Shown: in pieces, positions 24,663 to 35,587 of the stretch
Numbering within the stretch: position 1 is the first letter of the stretch
How the letters are laid out: each line of letters begins with the position of its first letter
Assembly: GCF_002157355.1 (NCBI RefSeq)
Contig: NZ_LYMK01000048.1
Span: 1 to 52,612 of the forward strand
DNA length: 52,612 bases
Direction: 5' to 3'
Source: Variovorax sp. JS1663
GTDB taxonomy: Bacteria; Pseudomonadota; Gammaproteobacteria; Burkholderiales; Burkholderiaceae_C
Notes under the pieces: model-generated
What the model saw: the letters and a program-made list of their open reading frames with translations, nothing else
The model's database searches: none
Told to the model about the DNA's origin: nothing
Made by a program: the position numbers and the translations under genes

Positions 24663-24869
24663 GCGAGCCAACAGGCCGTTACAGGCTCGCCGGCATACGG
24701 CGTGTTGGCCGACATGGGAAGCTATCCGTTGCAGGAATAGTCGTTATCGTTAGGATGGCGGCACGCGCCATGCGTGCCGGCGTTGCCGCTTCCGCTTGCC
24801 GGAACGTCGCCATCGGCAAGAAGCGCATGGGATGAACCCCGCCGCTTTTCTTTCTTCCCCTGCAAGGAC
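24663..24869. other. Intergenic region
   Basis: Holds a perfect 7-bp hairpin GGCACGC-GCCAT-GCGTGCC at 24760-24778 without a T run, possibly terminating the hypothetical gene, and a pyrimidine-rich stretch (24845-24860) before the next start. I see no other feature. Confidence 0.4.
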
Positions 24870-25775
24870 ATGACGAGCTACGGATTTGTTCATTTGGAAT
24901 ACGGTGATCGGCATCGCGACCGATCCCTGCAAGTACTGGAGGCACTGCGAAACCGGTTGGGGCAGAGCGGCGACCGCTTCTCGCTGGTGGTCGCAGACAA
25001 CGCCGGGGCGGCCGGCGAGTTGCGCCGCCCGGCCTTCGACCAGGCCTGGGTGGTCCCCGGCGACAACAGCAACCGCGAATTTTCCGGCTGGGACAGCGGT
25101 GTCGAGGCCTTGCTCGCGCGCGGCGAGGCGCCCGAGGTCTGGGTCTTCTCGAACGACACCGTGGCCCTGAATCATGGCTGGAGCGAGCGCCGGCTGCAGC
25201 ACTTCGGCGGCGAGATCCATAAGCTTGCCCTGCATTCCGGCCCCTGGCTGTTCGGCGAGATCAACGACTTCCCGCGCTCCACCATGACGCCGATGGGCCC
25301 GCTGCTCGAATGGGTGGCGACCTACTGCTTCGCGATGAACGACACCCTGCGCCGCAAGCTGGTCACGCTTTCGCCGGGCAATGCGCTGCTCGACTCGCTG
25401 GTGAACGAGCGCTACGAGGCCGGCCAGGGTCTGTTCCGCGACCACGTGGACGCGGCGTATGTCGATTTCGTGTCCGCCTGGCTGATCAGCGACGACGGCG
25501 AAGGCCAGGACAAGAAGCGCCGCTTCAAGTGGGATCACGAGTGGCACAAGGCCAGCCCCCTCGGCACTGACAACTTCGATGATCTGCGGATGAAGGCGCG
25601 CTGCTGCCTGTCGGAGAGCATGCTCAGCGTGCGCGCCCGGCAGCTGGGTGCCGACATCCGCTCGCCCTACGACGCACGCAATGCGCGCGAACACGTGCGG
25701 CGCTCCATGCAGTTCCTGTCGGACAAGCTGTGGGAGAAATTCCTGCTGCGCCGCATGCGGCTGGAGCGCTCCTGA
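24870..25775 (+). CDS. Glycosyltransferase-like hypothetical protein
   Basis: The 301-residue protein starts at the ATG at 24870 after CTGCAAGGAC. The N-terminal half looks like a GT-A nucleotide-sugar fold: a variable Rossmann-like LVVADNAG, then PGDNSNREFSGWDSGVEALL, the type of segment seen after the first strands of family-2-like transferases, and VWVFSNDTV. The C-terminal part has charged helices. No membrane segment or signal. It sits alone before the glycine riboswitch, so context gives no acceptor. Transferase assignment is moderate; family and sugar are unknown. Confidence 0.65.
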   Translation: MTSYGFVHLEYGDRHRDRSLQVLEALRNRLGQSGDRFSLVVADNAGAAGELRRPAFDQAWVVPGDNSNREFSGWDSGVEALLARGEAPEVWVFSNDTVALNHGWSERRLQHFGGEIHKLALHSGPWLFGEINDFPRSTMTPMGPLLEWVATYCFAMNDTLRRKLVTLSPGNALLDSLVNERYEAGQGLFRDHVDAAYVDFVSAWLISDDGEGQDKKRRFKWDHEWHKASPLGTDNFDDLRMKARCCLSESMLSVRARQLGADIRSPYDARNAREHVRRSMQFLSDKLWEKFLLRRMRLERS

Positions 25776-25798
25776 GGCGGGTATCCCTTACACTCGGC

Positions 25799-25888
25799 CG
25801 GTCAGGAGAGAGCCTCGCAACGCGGGGCCGCCGAAGGCGCAGGTCCCCGAAGTCAAGGGCCCGAACGCTCAGGCAAAAGGACTGACGA
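25799..25888 (+). ncRNA. Glycine riboswitch, aptamer 1
   Basis: Conserved glycine-aptamer cores are visible: GGAGAGAGCC at the 5' side, CGCCGAAGGCGCA in the middle, and CGAACGCTCAGGCAAAAGGA at the 3' side, closing with ACTGAC against GTCAGG. A -10-like TACACT lies at 25789-25794, five bases upstream. With aptamer 2 it forms the tandem arrangement typical of gcvT leaders. Confidence 0.92.
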
Positions 25889-25914
25889 GGCGCCCGCTGA
25901 CCCCGGGCGTTTCC

Positions 25915-26012
25915 TTGCTGGAGAGAGGCGGCACTGCGTTCGCGCACGGGCCGTCCACCGAAGGAGCAAACCCCGATCGTGGGGCGAATCTCTCAGGTAA
26001 AGCGGACAGCAG
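25915..26012 (+). ncRNA. Glycine riboswitch, aptamer 2
   Basis: Second glycine aptamer: CTGGAGAGAGGC, then CCACCGAAGGAGCAAACC and CGAATCTCTCAGGTAAAGCG GACAGCAG. The 26-base linker from aptamer 1 is typical of tandem glycine riboswitches. High glycine is expected to raise expression of the glycine cleavage operon that follows. Confidence 0.92.
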
Positions 26013-26019
26013 GGGTGGC

Positions 26020-26039
26020 CCATGGCTTCACGGCCATGG
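26020..26039 (+). promoter_or_regulatory. Hairpin over the gcvT start, candidate expression platform
   Basis: Seven-bp perfect stem CCATGGC / GCCATGG with loop TTCACG, right after aptamer 2. The upstream gcvT start codon (26036-26038) lies in the 3' arm, so folding could block initiation. No T tract follows, which argues for control of translation rather than termination. Confidence 0.45.
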
Positions 26040-27229
26040 ATCCGGACTGCCCCATGGAGAGTGCCTTGGCCTCCGCTTCCGACGACGATCTGCAAAAGAC
26101 CCCGCTTCACGCCCTGCACCTGGAACTGGGCGCCCGCATGGTGCCCTTCGCCGGCTATGCGATGCCGGTCCAGTACCCCGCCGGCCTGATGGCCGAGCAC
26201 CGGCACACGCGCACGGCCGCCGGCCTCTTCGACATCTCGCACATGGGCCAGCTGCGCCTGTCCGGGCCCGACGCCGCCGCCGCCTTCGAGACCCTGATGC
26301 CCCAGGACGTGATCGGCCTGGCACCCGGCAAGCAGCGCTACGGCCTGCTGCTGGACGACGAGGGCGGCATCCTCGACGACCTGATGTTCTTCAACGAGGG
26401 CGGCGACTCGATCTTCGTGATCGTCAACGGCGCCTGCAAGGCGAGCGACATCGCCCACATCCAGGCCCGGATCGGCCAGCGCTGCCAGGTGCAGCCTTTG
26501 CCTGACCATGCCCTGCTGGCGCTGCAAGGGCCCCAGGCGGCTGCCGTGATGGCGCGGCTTTCGCCCGGCAGCGAGAAATACGTCTTCATGACCGGCGGTC
26601 CGCTGCAGATCGGCGGCATCGCCGCCTTCGCCACCCGCAGCGGCTACACGGGTGAAGACGGCTTCGAGATCTCCGTCGCCGCGCGGGACGCGGAAGCCCT
26701 CGCCCGCCTGCTGCTGGCGCAGCCCGAGGTCCAGCCCATCGGCCTGGGCGCCCGCAATTCGCTGCGGCTGGAAGCGGGCCTGTGCCTCTACGGCAACGAC
26801 ATCGACACCACCACCACGCCGGTCGAGGCGGCGCTGACCTGGTCGATCCAGAAGGTACGCCGCAGCGGCGGCGCGCGCGAAGGCGGCTTCCCGGGTGCGG
26901 CCAAGGTGCTGGCGCAGCTCACCGCGGCCGACGGCGCCGCCGGCCATCTCGACCACGACACCCTCAAACGCAAGCGCGTCGGCCTGGTGGCCCTGGAGCG
27001 CGTGCCGGTGCGCGACGGCACGCCCCTGCAATCCTTCGAAGGCCACGCCATCGGCCAGGTGACCAGCGGCCTGCTCGGCCCCACGGTGGACCGCCCGGTC
27101 GCGATGGGCTACGTGGCCCTGGCCTATGCCGAGCCCGGCACCCGCATCCAGGCCATCGTGCGCGGCAAGCCCGTGCCGATGGAAGTGAGCACCATGCCTT
27201 TCGTGCCCGCGCGCTATTTCCGAGGCTAG
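26036..27229 (+). CDS. gcvT: Glycine cleavage system T protein (aminomethyltransferase)
   Basis: About 397 residues. Landmarks: KTPLHALHLELGARMVPFAGYAMPVQY near the start, FDISHMGQL, GDSIFVIVNGACKASDIAHI, SGYTGEDGFEI and GARNSLRLEAGLCLYGNDID. It takes the aminomethyl group from lipoylated GcvH and passes the methylene to tetrahydrofolate, releasing ammonia. Two starts are possible, ATG 26036 and ATG 26054 (MESALASAS); neither has a strong ribosome binding site. It is the first gene of gcvTHP under the tandem glycine riboswitch. Confidence 0.96.
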   Translation: MDPDCPMESALASASDDDLQKTPLHALHLELGARMVPFAGYAMPVQYPAGLMAEHRHTRTAAGLFDISHMGQLRLSGPDAAAAFETLMPQDVIGLAPGKQRYGLLLDDEGGILDDLMFFNEGGDSIFVIVNGACKASDIAHIQARIGQRCQVQPLPDHALLALQGPQAAAVMARLSPGSEKYVFMTGGPLQIGGIAAFATRSGYTGEDGFEISVAARDAEALARLLLAQPEVQPIGLGARNSLRLEAGLCLYGNDIDTTTTPVEAALTWSIQKVRRSGGAREGGFPGAAKVLAQLTAADGAAGHLDHDTLKRKRVGLVALERVPVRDGTPLQSFEGHAIGQVTSGLLGPTVDRPVAMGYVALAYAEPGTRIQAIVRGKPVPMEVSTMPFVPARYFRG

Positions 27230-27261
27230 TTTTTTTCTTCTTCTCCCCAAGGAGCCATTCC

Positions 27262-27633
27262 ATGACCATCAAGTACACCAAGGACCACGAGTGGGTCAAA
27301 GCCGAAGGCGACACCGCCACCGTCGGCATCACGCTGCATGCGCAGGACGCCCTGGGCGACGTGGTCTTCGTCGACCTGCCGCAGGTCGGCCAGGGCTACG
27401 CGCAGGGCGAGGTCGCCGGCGTGGTCGAGTCGGTCAAGGCCGCGGCCGACGTGTTCATGCCGGTTGCCGGCGAGATCACCGAGGTCAACGAGGCGCTGCG
27501 CGCCGACCCCTCGCTCGCCAACAGCGCGCCCGAGGGCGAGGGCTGGTTCTTCAAGATGAAGATCACCGACGCCTCGCAGCTCGACGCCCTGCTCGACAAG
27601 ACCGACTACGACAAGTTCGCCGACGAAGCCTGA
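27262..27633 (+). CDS. gcvH: Glycine cleavage system H protein
   Basis: The 123-residue protein is a lipoyl-domain carrier of normal length. The lipoylated lysine is Lys59 in VVESVKAAADVF. The N-terminus TKDHEWVKAEGDTATVGIT is typical. It shuttles the aminomethyl intermediate between GcvP, GcvT and the L protein. A CAAGGAG ribosome binding site precedes the ATG at 27262; gcvP starts 13 bp after its stop. Confidence 0.98.
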   Translation: MTIKYTKDHEWVKAEGDTATVGITLHAQDALGDVVFVDLPQVGQGYAQGEVAGVVESVKAAADVFMPVAGEITEVNEALRADPSLANSAPEGEGWFFKMKITDASQLDALLDKTDYDKFADEA

Positions 27634-27645
27634 AGCCCTGATTCC

Positions 27646-30549
<2,904 letters not shown>

Positions 30550-30651
30550 AAGGGCGGCCCGGCAAAGCCGGTTCCGCGGTGTTCCCGGCTCCAGCGAGGC
30601 CGCGCCACTCTCTTTTGGTATCAAATTTTTACAAGTCGGCCAGGTCGATCC

Positions 30652-30678
30652 TGTCGATCCGGCGCGCCCTGCTTCGAC
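30652..30678 (+). promoter_or_regulatory. Predicted ECF42-type promoter
   Basis: TGTCGA (30652-30657), 17-base spacer, CGAC (30675-30678). This matches the signature reported for ECF42 sigma factors (TGTCGA at -35, CG[A/T]C at -10). It lies about 55 bases before the first DGPF gene of a cluster that ends with an ECF42-type sigma gene, so autoregulation of the whole unit is likely. The rest of the gcvP-DGPF gap (30550-30651) has a short CCGGC-AAA-GCCGG hairpin and an AT-rich patch near 30615-30630. Confidence 0.6.
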
Positions 30679-30733
30679 GTCCCTGTAGAGCCGCAACGGC
30701 GCGGCTCCCTCAAACCCAACACAGGAGTACGAC

Positions 30734-31156
30734 ATGCGATTCATGGTGCTTGTGAAAGCCAGCCCGGACAGCGAAGCCGGCGTGATGCCCACCGAACAGC
30801 TGCTCACCGAGATGGGCAAGTACAACGAGGAGCTGGTCAAGGCCGGCGTCATGCTGGCCGGCGAAGGGCTCCACCCCAGTTCCAAGGGCGCCCGGGTGCG
30901 CTTCGACGGCAAGAAGCGGACCGTGATCGACGGCCCCTTCAGCGAGACCAAGGAACTGGTCGCCGGCTACTGGCTGTGGCAGGTGCGCTCCCGCGAAGAG
31001 GCCATCGAATGGCTGAAGCGCGCGCCCTTCGACGGCGGCGCGGAAGTCGAGCTGCGCCAGGTCTTCGAGATGGAGGATTTCGGCGCGGAATTCACGCCCG
31101 AGCTGCGCGAGCAGGAAAAGCGCCTGCTGGCCGAGATCGAGTCCCGCAAGGCCTGA
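30734..31156 (+). CDS. DGPF-domain (YCII-related) protein 1
   Basis: The 140-residue protein is one YCII-related/PhnB-like ferredoxin fold with the DGPF signature at residues 66-69 (TVIDGPFSETKELVAGYW). Such proteins always accompany ECF42-type sigma factors; their biochemical role is not settled. An ACAGGAG ribosome binding site precedes the ATG. It opens a run of DGPF proteins and is about 60% similar by eye to the next gene, which suggests local duplication. Confidence 0.9.
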   Translation: MRFMVLVKASPDSEAGVMPTEQLLTEMGKYNEELVKAGVMLAGEGLHPSSKGARVRFDGKKRTVIDGPFSETKELVAGYWLWQVRSREEAIEWLKRAPFDGGAEVELRQVFEMEDFGAEFTPELREQEKRLLAEIESRKA

Positions 31157-31184
31157 CCGCCTCCAGCCCGACGGAGATACGACG

Positions 31185-31625
31185 ATGAAATTCGTGGTCA
31201 TTCGCAAGGCCGACCCGGACACCGAAGCCGGCGTCATGCCCACCGAGCAGCTGGTCACCGACATGCTCCGGTACAACGAGGAGATGATCAAGGCCGGCGT
31301 GATGCTGGACGGCATGGGCCTGCAGCCCAGCGTCAAGGGCGCGCGGGTCAGGTTCAACGGCGGCCGGCCGACGGTGATCGACGGCCCCTTCACCGAGGCC
31401 AAGGAGCTGGTGGCCGGCTTCAGCATCATCCAGGTGAAGTCCAGGGAAGAGGCGATCGAGTGGGTCAAGCGCTGGCCGCCGATCGACGGCGGGGGCAACG
31501 TCGAGATCGAGATCCGCCAGGTCTACGAGGCCGAGGACTTCGGTGCCGAGTTCACGCCCGAGATGCGCAAGCACGAACAGTGGCTGCGCGACGCAGCCGA
31601 GCAGCGTGCCGCGGGCAAGGATTGA
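31185..31625 (+). CDS. DGPF-domain (YCII-related) protein 2
   Basis: The 146-residue protein is a close paralogue of the preceding one: same MPTEQL segment near residue 18, DGPF again at residues 66-69 and the same C-terminal motif EDFGAEFTPE. The tail is longer and charged (LRDAAEQRAAGKD). It follows its neighbour by 28 bp on the same strand. Function unknown; expected to be co-induced with the sigma factor. Confidence 0.9.
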   Translation: MKFVVIRKADPDTEAGVMPTEQLVTDMLRYNEEMIKAGVMLDGMGLQPSVKGARVRFNGGRPTVIDGPFTEAKELVAGFSIIQVKSREEAIEWVKRWPPIDGGGNVEIEIRQVYEAEDFGAEFTPEMRKHEQWLRDAAEQRAAGKD

Positions 31626-31635
31626 GGAGCGCACG

Positions 31636-32055
31636 ATGCATGCCACCGCCACCCTCCCCGCCGCGCCCGCGTCCCGCATCGGTGCCGCCCGCTGGACCGG
31701 CCGCGTGCTCAGCACGCTGGTCGTGCTCTTCCTGCTGTTCGACGGCCTGATCAAGGTGGTCGAGCTGGACGTCGTGCGCGAGACCATGGTGCAGCTCGGC
31801 TACCCGCCGAACCTCGGCTTCGGCCTGGGCGTGCTGACCCTCGCGATCGCCCTGCTCTATGCGCTGCCGCGCACCGCCCTGCTGGGCGCCGTTCTGCTGA
31901 CCGGGCTGCTCGGCGGCGCCATCGCGACACATCTGCGCGTGGGCAGCCCGCTTTTCAGCCATCTGCTGTTCGGCGTCTACGTCGGGCTCATGGCCTGGGG
32001 CGGGCTCTGGCTGCGCGACGACAAGCTGCGCGCGCTGCTGCCGATCCGGCGCTGA
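31636..32055 (+). CDS. DoxX-family membrane protein
   Basis: The 139-residue protein has four hydrophobic helices in the DoxX pattern: VLSTLVVLFLLFDGLIKVVEL, then MVQLGYPPNLGFGLGVLTLAIALLYALP, a third helix with GGAIATHLRVGSPLFSHLLF, and a short cytoplasmic end. DoxX-like proteins are common in ECF42 clusters and are thought to act in membrane redox or thiol stress, but no activity is known for this one. The ATG at 31636 is ten bases after the previous stop, with GAGGAG near it. Confidence 0.88.
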   Translation: MHATATLPAAPASRIGAARWTGRVLSTLVVLFLLFDGLIKVVELDVVRETMVQLGYPPNLGFGLGVLTLAIALLYALPRTALLGAVLLTGLLGGAIATHLRVGSPLFSHLLFGVYVGLMAWGGLWLRDDKLRALLPIRR

Positions 32056-32100
32056 TCGCGCGATATCCTTGCGGCTCCCCCAGCACAAGGACCGCAGCGG

Positions 32101-32802
32101 ATGAGATTCGTGATCCTGCACGGCGCCGGCCCGCATGGCGCGGCCGGGCTTCTTCCCACCCCCGGCACGCCGCCGCGCGCGGCCATCCATGAAAGCATCG
32201 CGCTGCAGCCCGCCGAGACCGGCGTGCGCATGGCGCGCGCAGGCGGCGAGATGCAGGTGGTCGATGCGCCCGTCACCGTTCCCCTCGCCGGCCTCAGCAT
32301 CGTCGAGGCCGAATCCCGACAGACCGCGGCCGAATGGCTCGGCGAGGCGACCGTCCACGGCGGCGATGCCACCTTCGAGATCCGCGAGACCGGCTGCGCC
32401 GGTGGCCTGGCCGGCGTGGACCCGAACGGGACGGCCACCGGGCCGCGCTTTCTCGTCCTGGTCAAGGCCGATCCCGATACCGAGGCCGAGTCCCCCAGCG
32501 ATCCCGATCGCCTCGCCGCCATGGCTCGGCGCAACGACGAGGCCGTGCAGTCCGGCATGCTGCTCGCCGCCGACGGGCTGCGTTCCACGGCGCGCGCCAC
32601 GCGCGTGCGCGCGGGTGGCGGGCGCGCCATCCTGCTGGACGGCCCCTTCGCGGAAACCAAGGAACTGGTGGCCGGCTTCTGGCTGATCCAGGCCAGCTCG
32701 ATGGACGAGGCCATGGACTGGGTGCGGCGCTATCCCTTCGCCCAGGACCTGCCGGAAGTCGAAATCCGGCCCGTCCAAGGAGCAACGACATGCGATTCAT
32801 GA
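32101..32802 (+). CDS. Two-module DGPF/YCII fusion protein
   Basis: The 233-residue protein has two YCII-like modules. The C-terminal one (residues about 115-228) is canonical: RFLVLVKADPDTEAE and DGPF at residues 180-183 (LLDGPFAETKELVAGFW). The N-terminal one (1-100) keeps the outline (MRFVILHG start, PLAGLSIVEAESRQTAAEWL) but its signature is degraded: DAPV at residues 55-58 stands where DGPF should be. This suggests fusion or tandem duplication followed by loss of function in one module. Its end overlaps the next gene by 13 bases. Confidence 0.85.
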   Translation: MRFVILHGAGPHGAAGLLPTPGTPPRAAIHESIALQPAETGVRMARAGGEMQVVDAPVTVPLAGLSIVEAESRQTAAEWLGEATVHGGDATFEIRETGCAGGLAGVDPNGTATGPRFLVLVKADPDTEAESPSDPDRLAAMARRNDEAVQSGMLLAADGLRSTARATRVRAGGGRAILLDGPFAETKELVAGFWLIQASSMDEAMDWVRRYPFAQDLPEVEIRPVQGATTCDS

Positions 32803-33197
32803 TGCTGATGATCCCCAAGGGCTACGAGAGCGCCGCGCCCGGCACCATGCCCGATGCCAAGGCCGTCGAGGCCATGATGAAGTACAACCAGGCGCTCAAG
32901 GACGCGGGCGTGCTGATCACGCTCGACGGCCTGCGTCCGCCCTCGGAAGGCGTGCGCGTGAGCTTCGCCGGCGGCAAGCCCAAGGTCACGGACGGCCCCT
33001 TCGCCGAGGCCAAGGAAGTGCTGGGCGGCTACTGGATGATCGACGTGAAGTCGCAGGAAGAGGCCATTGCCTGGGCCTCGCGCTGCCCCGGCTCGGACAA
33101 CGAGGTCATCGAGGTCCGCCGCGTGCAGGAGATGGAGGACTTCCCGCCCGACGTGCAGAAGGCCGCCGAAGGCTTCGACAAGCTGCAGAAACGCTGA
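32790..33197 (+). CDS. DGPF-domain (YCII-related) protein 4
   Basis: The 135-residue protein has DGPF at residues 68-71 (KVTDGPFAEAKEVLGGYW) and a C-terminus ending VRRVQEMEDFPPDVQKAAEGFDKL. Its ATG at 32790 follows CCAAGGAG and lies inside the end of the fused gene, which points to translational coupling. It is of the type usually found directly beside ECF42 sigma factors, and the sigma gene starts 9 bp later. Confidence 0.9.
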   Translation: MRFMMLMIPKGYESAAPGTMPDAKAVEAMMKYNQALKDAGVLITLDGLRPPSEGVRVSFAGGKPKVTDGPFAEAKEVLGGYWMIDVKSQEEAIAWASRCPGSDNEVIEVRRVQEMEDFPPDVQKAAEGFDKLQKR

Positions 33198-33206
33198 GCG
33201 CGTTCG

Positions 33207-34511
33207 ATGAGCGCGAGCGACATCCACCGCACCGTCAACGCCGTCTGGCGCATCGAGTCGGCCAAGATCATCGGCGCGCTCGCGCGCATGGTGCGCGACG
33301 TCGGTGTCGCCGAGGAACTGGCGCAGGATGCGCTGGTCGCCGCGCTCGAGCAATGGCCGGACCAGGGCGTGCCCGACAACCCGGCCGCCTGGCTGATGCA
33401 GGCCGCCAAGCACCGCGCGCTGGACCTGCTGCGCCGGCGCAAGCTGCATGCGAGCAAGGAGGAGGAGATCGGCTACGAGCTCGACACGCAGCACGCGATC
33501 ACGCAGTCGGATTTCGCCGAGGCGGTCGACGCCGCGCTCGATGACGACGTGGGCGACGACCTGCTGCGCCTGGTCTTCACCGCCTGCCATCCGGTGCTCT
33601 CACCCGAGGCCCGGGTGGCGCTCACGCTGCGCCTGCTGGGCGGACTGACCACCGACGAGATCGCGCGCTCCTTCCTGGTGCCCGAGCCCACCATCGCCCA
33701 GCGCATCGTGCGCGCCAAGCGCACCCTGGCCGGGGCGCGCGTGCCCTTCGAGGCGCCGCGCGCCGCCGAGCTCGGGGCGCGCCTGGCCTCGGTGCTGGAG
33801 GTGATCTACCTGGTCTTCAACGAGGGCTACTCCGCCACCGCCGGTGACGACTGGATGCGCCCCGCGCTGTGCGAGGAAGCGCTGCGCCTGGGCCGCATCC
33901 TGGCCGGCCTGATGCCGAACGAGCCGGAGGTGCACGGCTTGGTCGCGCTGATGGAGATCCAGGCCTCGCGCTCGGCCGCGCGCGTGGATGCGCAGGGCGA
34001 GCCGGTGCTGCTGCTGGAACAGAACCGCGCGCGCTGGGACCCGATGCTGATCCGCCGCGGCCTGGCGGCGCTGGAACGCGCCGAATCGCTGGGCGGTGCG
34101 CTGGGCCCCTACGCGCTGCAGGCCGCCATCGCGGCATGCCATGCCCGTGCGCGTACCGCACAGGCGACGGACTGGACGCGCATCGCCGCACTGTACGAGG
34201 CGCTGGCGCAGCTCGCGCCCTCACCCATCGTGGAGCTCAACCGCGCGGTCGCGCTGTCGATGGCCTTCGGCCCGGCGGCGGGACTGGAACTGGTCGATGC
34301 GCTGCGCGACGAGCCGCAGCTCAAGGGCTATCACCTGCTGCCCAGCGTGCGCGGCGACCTGCTCGCGAAGCTGGGCCGCAAGGCGGAGGCCTGCGCGGAG
34401 TTCCAGCATGCGGCCTCGCTCACGCGCAATGCGCGCGAGCGCAAGCTGCTGCTGATGCGCGCGCTGGCCTGCTCGGGCAGTCCGATGCCGCCGGAGGCTG
34501 CGGCGACCTGA
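33207..34511 (+). CDS. ECF42-group RNA polymerase sigma factor
   Basis: The 434-residue protein has sigma-2 (residues 10-75, with VAEELAQDALVAALEQWP and NPAAWLMQAAKHRALDLLRRRK), sigma-4 (about 110-165, LRLLGGLTTDEIARSFLVPEPTIAQRI) and a long C-terminal extension with TPR-like helices (180-420). That extension, next to DGPF genes, defines ECF42; no anti-sigma factor is encoded nearby, and the extension is thought to regulate activity. It should read the TGTCGA promoter at 30652. The ORF ends 6 bp before the convergent DUF3014 gene. Confidence 0.95.
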   Translation: MSASDIHRTVNAVWRIESAKIIGALARMVRDVGVAEELAQDALVAALEQWPDQGVPDNPAAWLMQAAKHRALDLLRRRKLHASKEEEIGYELDTQHAITQSDFAEAVDAALDDDVGDDLLRLVFTACHPVLSPEARVALTLRLLGGLTTDEIARSFLVPEPTIAQRIVRAKRTLAGARVPFEAPRAAELGARLASVLEVIYLVFNEGYSATAGDDWMRPALCEEALRLGRILAGLMPNEPEVHGLVALMEIQASRSAARVDAQGEPVLLLEQNRARWDPMLIRRGLAALERAESLGGALGPYALQAAIAACHARARTAQATDWTRIAALYEALAQLAPSPIVELNRAVALSMAFGPAAGLELVDALRDEPQLKGYHLLPSVRGDLLAKLGRKAEACAEFQHAASLTRNARERKLLLMRALACSGSPMPPEAAAT

Positions 34512-34517
34512 CGGTTC

Positions 34518-35399
34518 TCAGGACTTCTTCTTCGCCAGCGCCCCGCCGGCGATCTGGCCGCGGAGTTCCCTGAGCTTCGCCTTGAGCCGCCGCTCGTTCA
34601 CCAGGCCCACGCGCACCATCATCTTCTGGCCGGCCGACAGCGACTGCAGTTGCGGATCGACGAACTCGTAATGCACCCAGGGCCGCTCCGAGGGCACCTC
34701 GCCCTTGATCTCGACCAGCTTCACCTTCGGCGGCGCGGCCGGCTCGGGCGCCTGCAGCAGGTGGTCGATCACCGCCACCAGCCTGTCGTTGAAATGGCGG
34801 CCGGGGTAGCCCAGCTCCTCGTAGGCCTGCTGGAACAGCGGGTAGAGCTTCTGGTAGAGCGCCGCCGCCTTCTGCGGGTTCACCGATTCGGCGAACAGCA
34901 CGAAGGGCGTGTAGCGCGCGCCGTTGTCCAGGCTGATGGCTTGCGCGTCGCCCTTGCCGCCGGCCTCGAAGCGCCCCGGCATGCGCTGCACGGGCCGCAC
35001 GCGCACCGCCGCCTGCTCGCGCGGCAGGTTGTCCACCGTGGCGACGAAGCGGCGCACGAAGCCGTCGGTTTGCAGGAAGTTGCCGACCGCCTTCGCGCCG
35101 AGCAGTTCTGCCAGCGCCGCGCGCACCTGGGCATCGGCATCGTCGAGCTTGGGCAGTGCATCGGCGGTGGCGTCGACCGGGTTCTGCGGCTCCGTGGGTA
35201 TGGCCACGGCCGGTGCAGGTGCGGGCGCCTCGGGCGCGGGCGCGCTGGCGGCCGGGGGTGCGTCGACGGCCGCCGGCTGCCGGTGCGTCCACCGCCACCA
35301 GACGGCGCCCGCGGCAAGCGCCAGCACCACCAGCACGACGATGATCCACAGCGAGGACTCGCGCGCCGGCCGGAAGTCGTCGAACTCGCGCTCGGGCAT
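34518..35399 (-). CDS. DUF3014 membrane-anchored protein
   Basis: The 293-residue protein has one N-terminal membrane helix (SSLWIIVVLVVLALAAGAVWW, residues 14-34), a Pro/Ala-rich spacer (40-75) and a periplasmic DUF3014 domain (LLGAKAVGNFLQTDGFVRRFVATVDNLPRE, then YQKLYPLFQQAYEELGYPGRHFNDRLVAVIDHLL). The function of DUF3014 is unknown. The ATG at 35399 has AAAGGAGAG upstream, better than the in-frame ATG at 35450. It is convergent with the sigma gene and so not in the ECF42 unit. Confidence 0.88.
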   Translation of the reverse strand: MPEREFDDFRPARESSLWIIVVLVVLALAAGAVWWRWTHRQPAAVDAPPAASAPAPEAPAPAPAVAIPTEPQNPVDATADALPKLDDADAQVRAALAELLGAKAVGNFLQTDGFVRRFVATVDNLPREQAAVRVRPVQRMPGRFEAGGKGDAQAISLDNGARYTPFVLFAESVNPQKAAALYQKLYPLFQQAYEELGYPGRHFNDRLVAVIDHLLQAPEPAAPPKVKLVEIKGEVPSERPWVHYEFVDPQLQSLSAGQKMMVRVGLVNERRLKAKLRELRGQIAGGALAKKKS

Positions 35400-35528
35400 G
35401 GGGCATCTCTCCTTTCGTGTGCGCTCAACTCTCTCGACATTGGACGCCAAATCCGCCGGTGCGGAAGCCGCGGTGCTGGTAACGGCCTGTGACGGCGGCG
35501 ATGCGGGCGAAGGCCGTCGAACCAGGCG

Positions 35529-35565
35529 TTGTAAATCGAAAGTGCGCGACTAGACTTTCAAGTCT
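35529..35565 (+). promoter_or_regulatory. Sigma-70-like promoter with inverted repeat before the NTF2-like gene
   Basis: TTGTAA (35529-35534), 16-base spacer, TAGACT (35551-35556). The -10 region overlaps an inverted repeat AGACTT-TC-AAGTCT (35552-35565), a possible operator. The ribosome binding site AAGGAG follows at 35575-35580. Confidence 0.4.
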
Positions 35566-35587
35566 CCGGTTTGCAAGGAGACTCATC

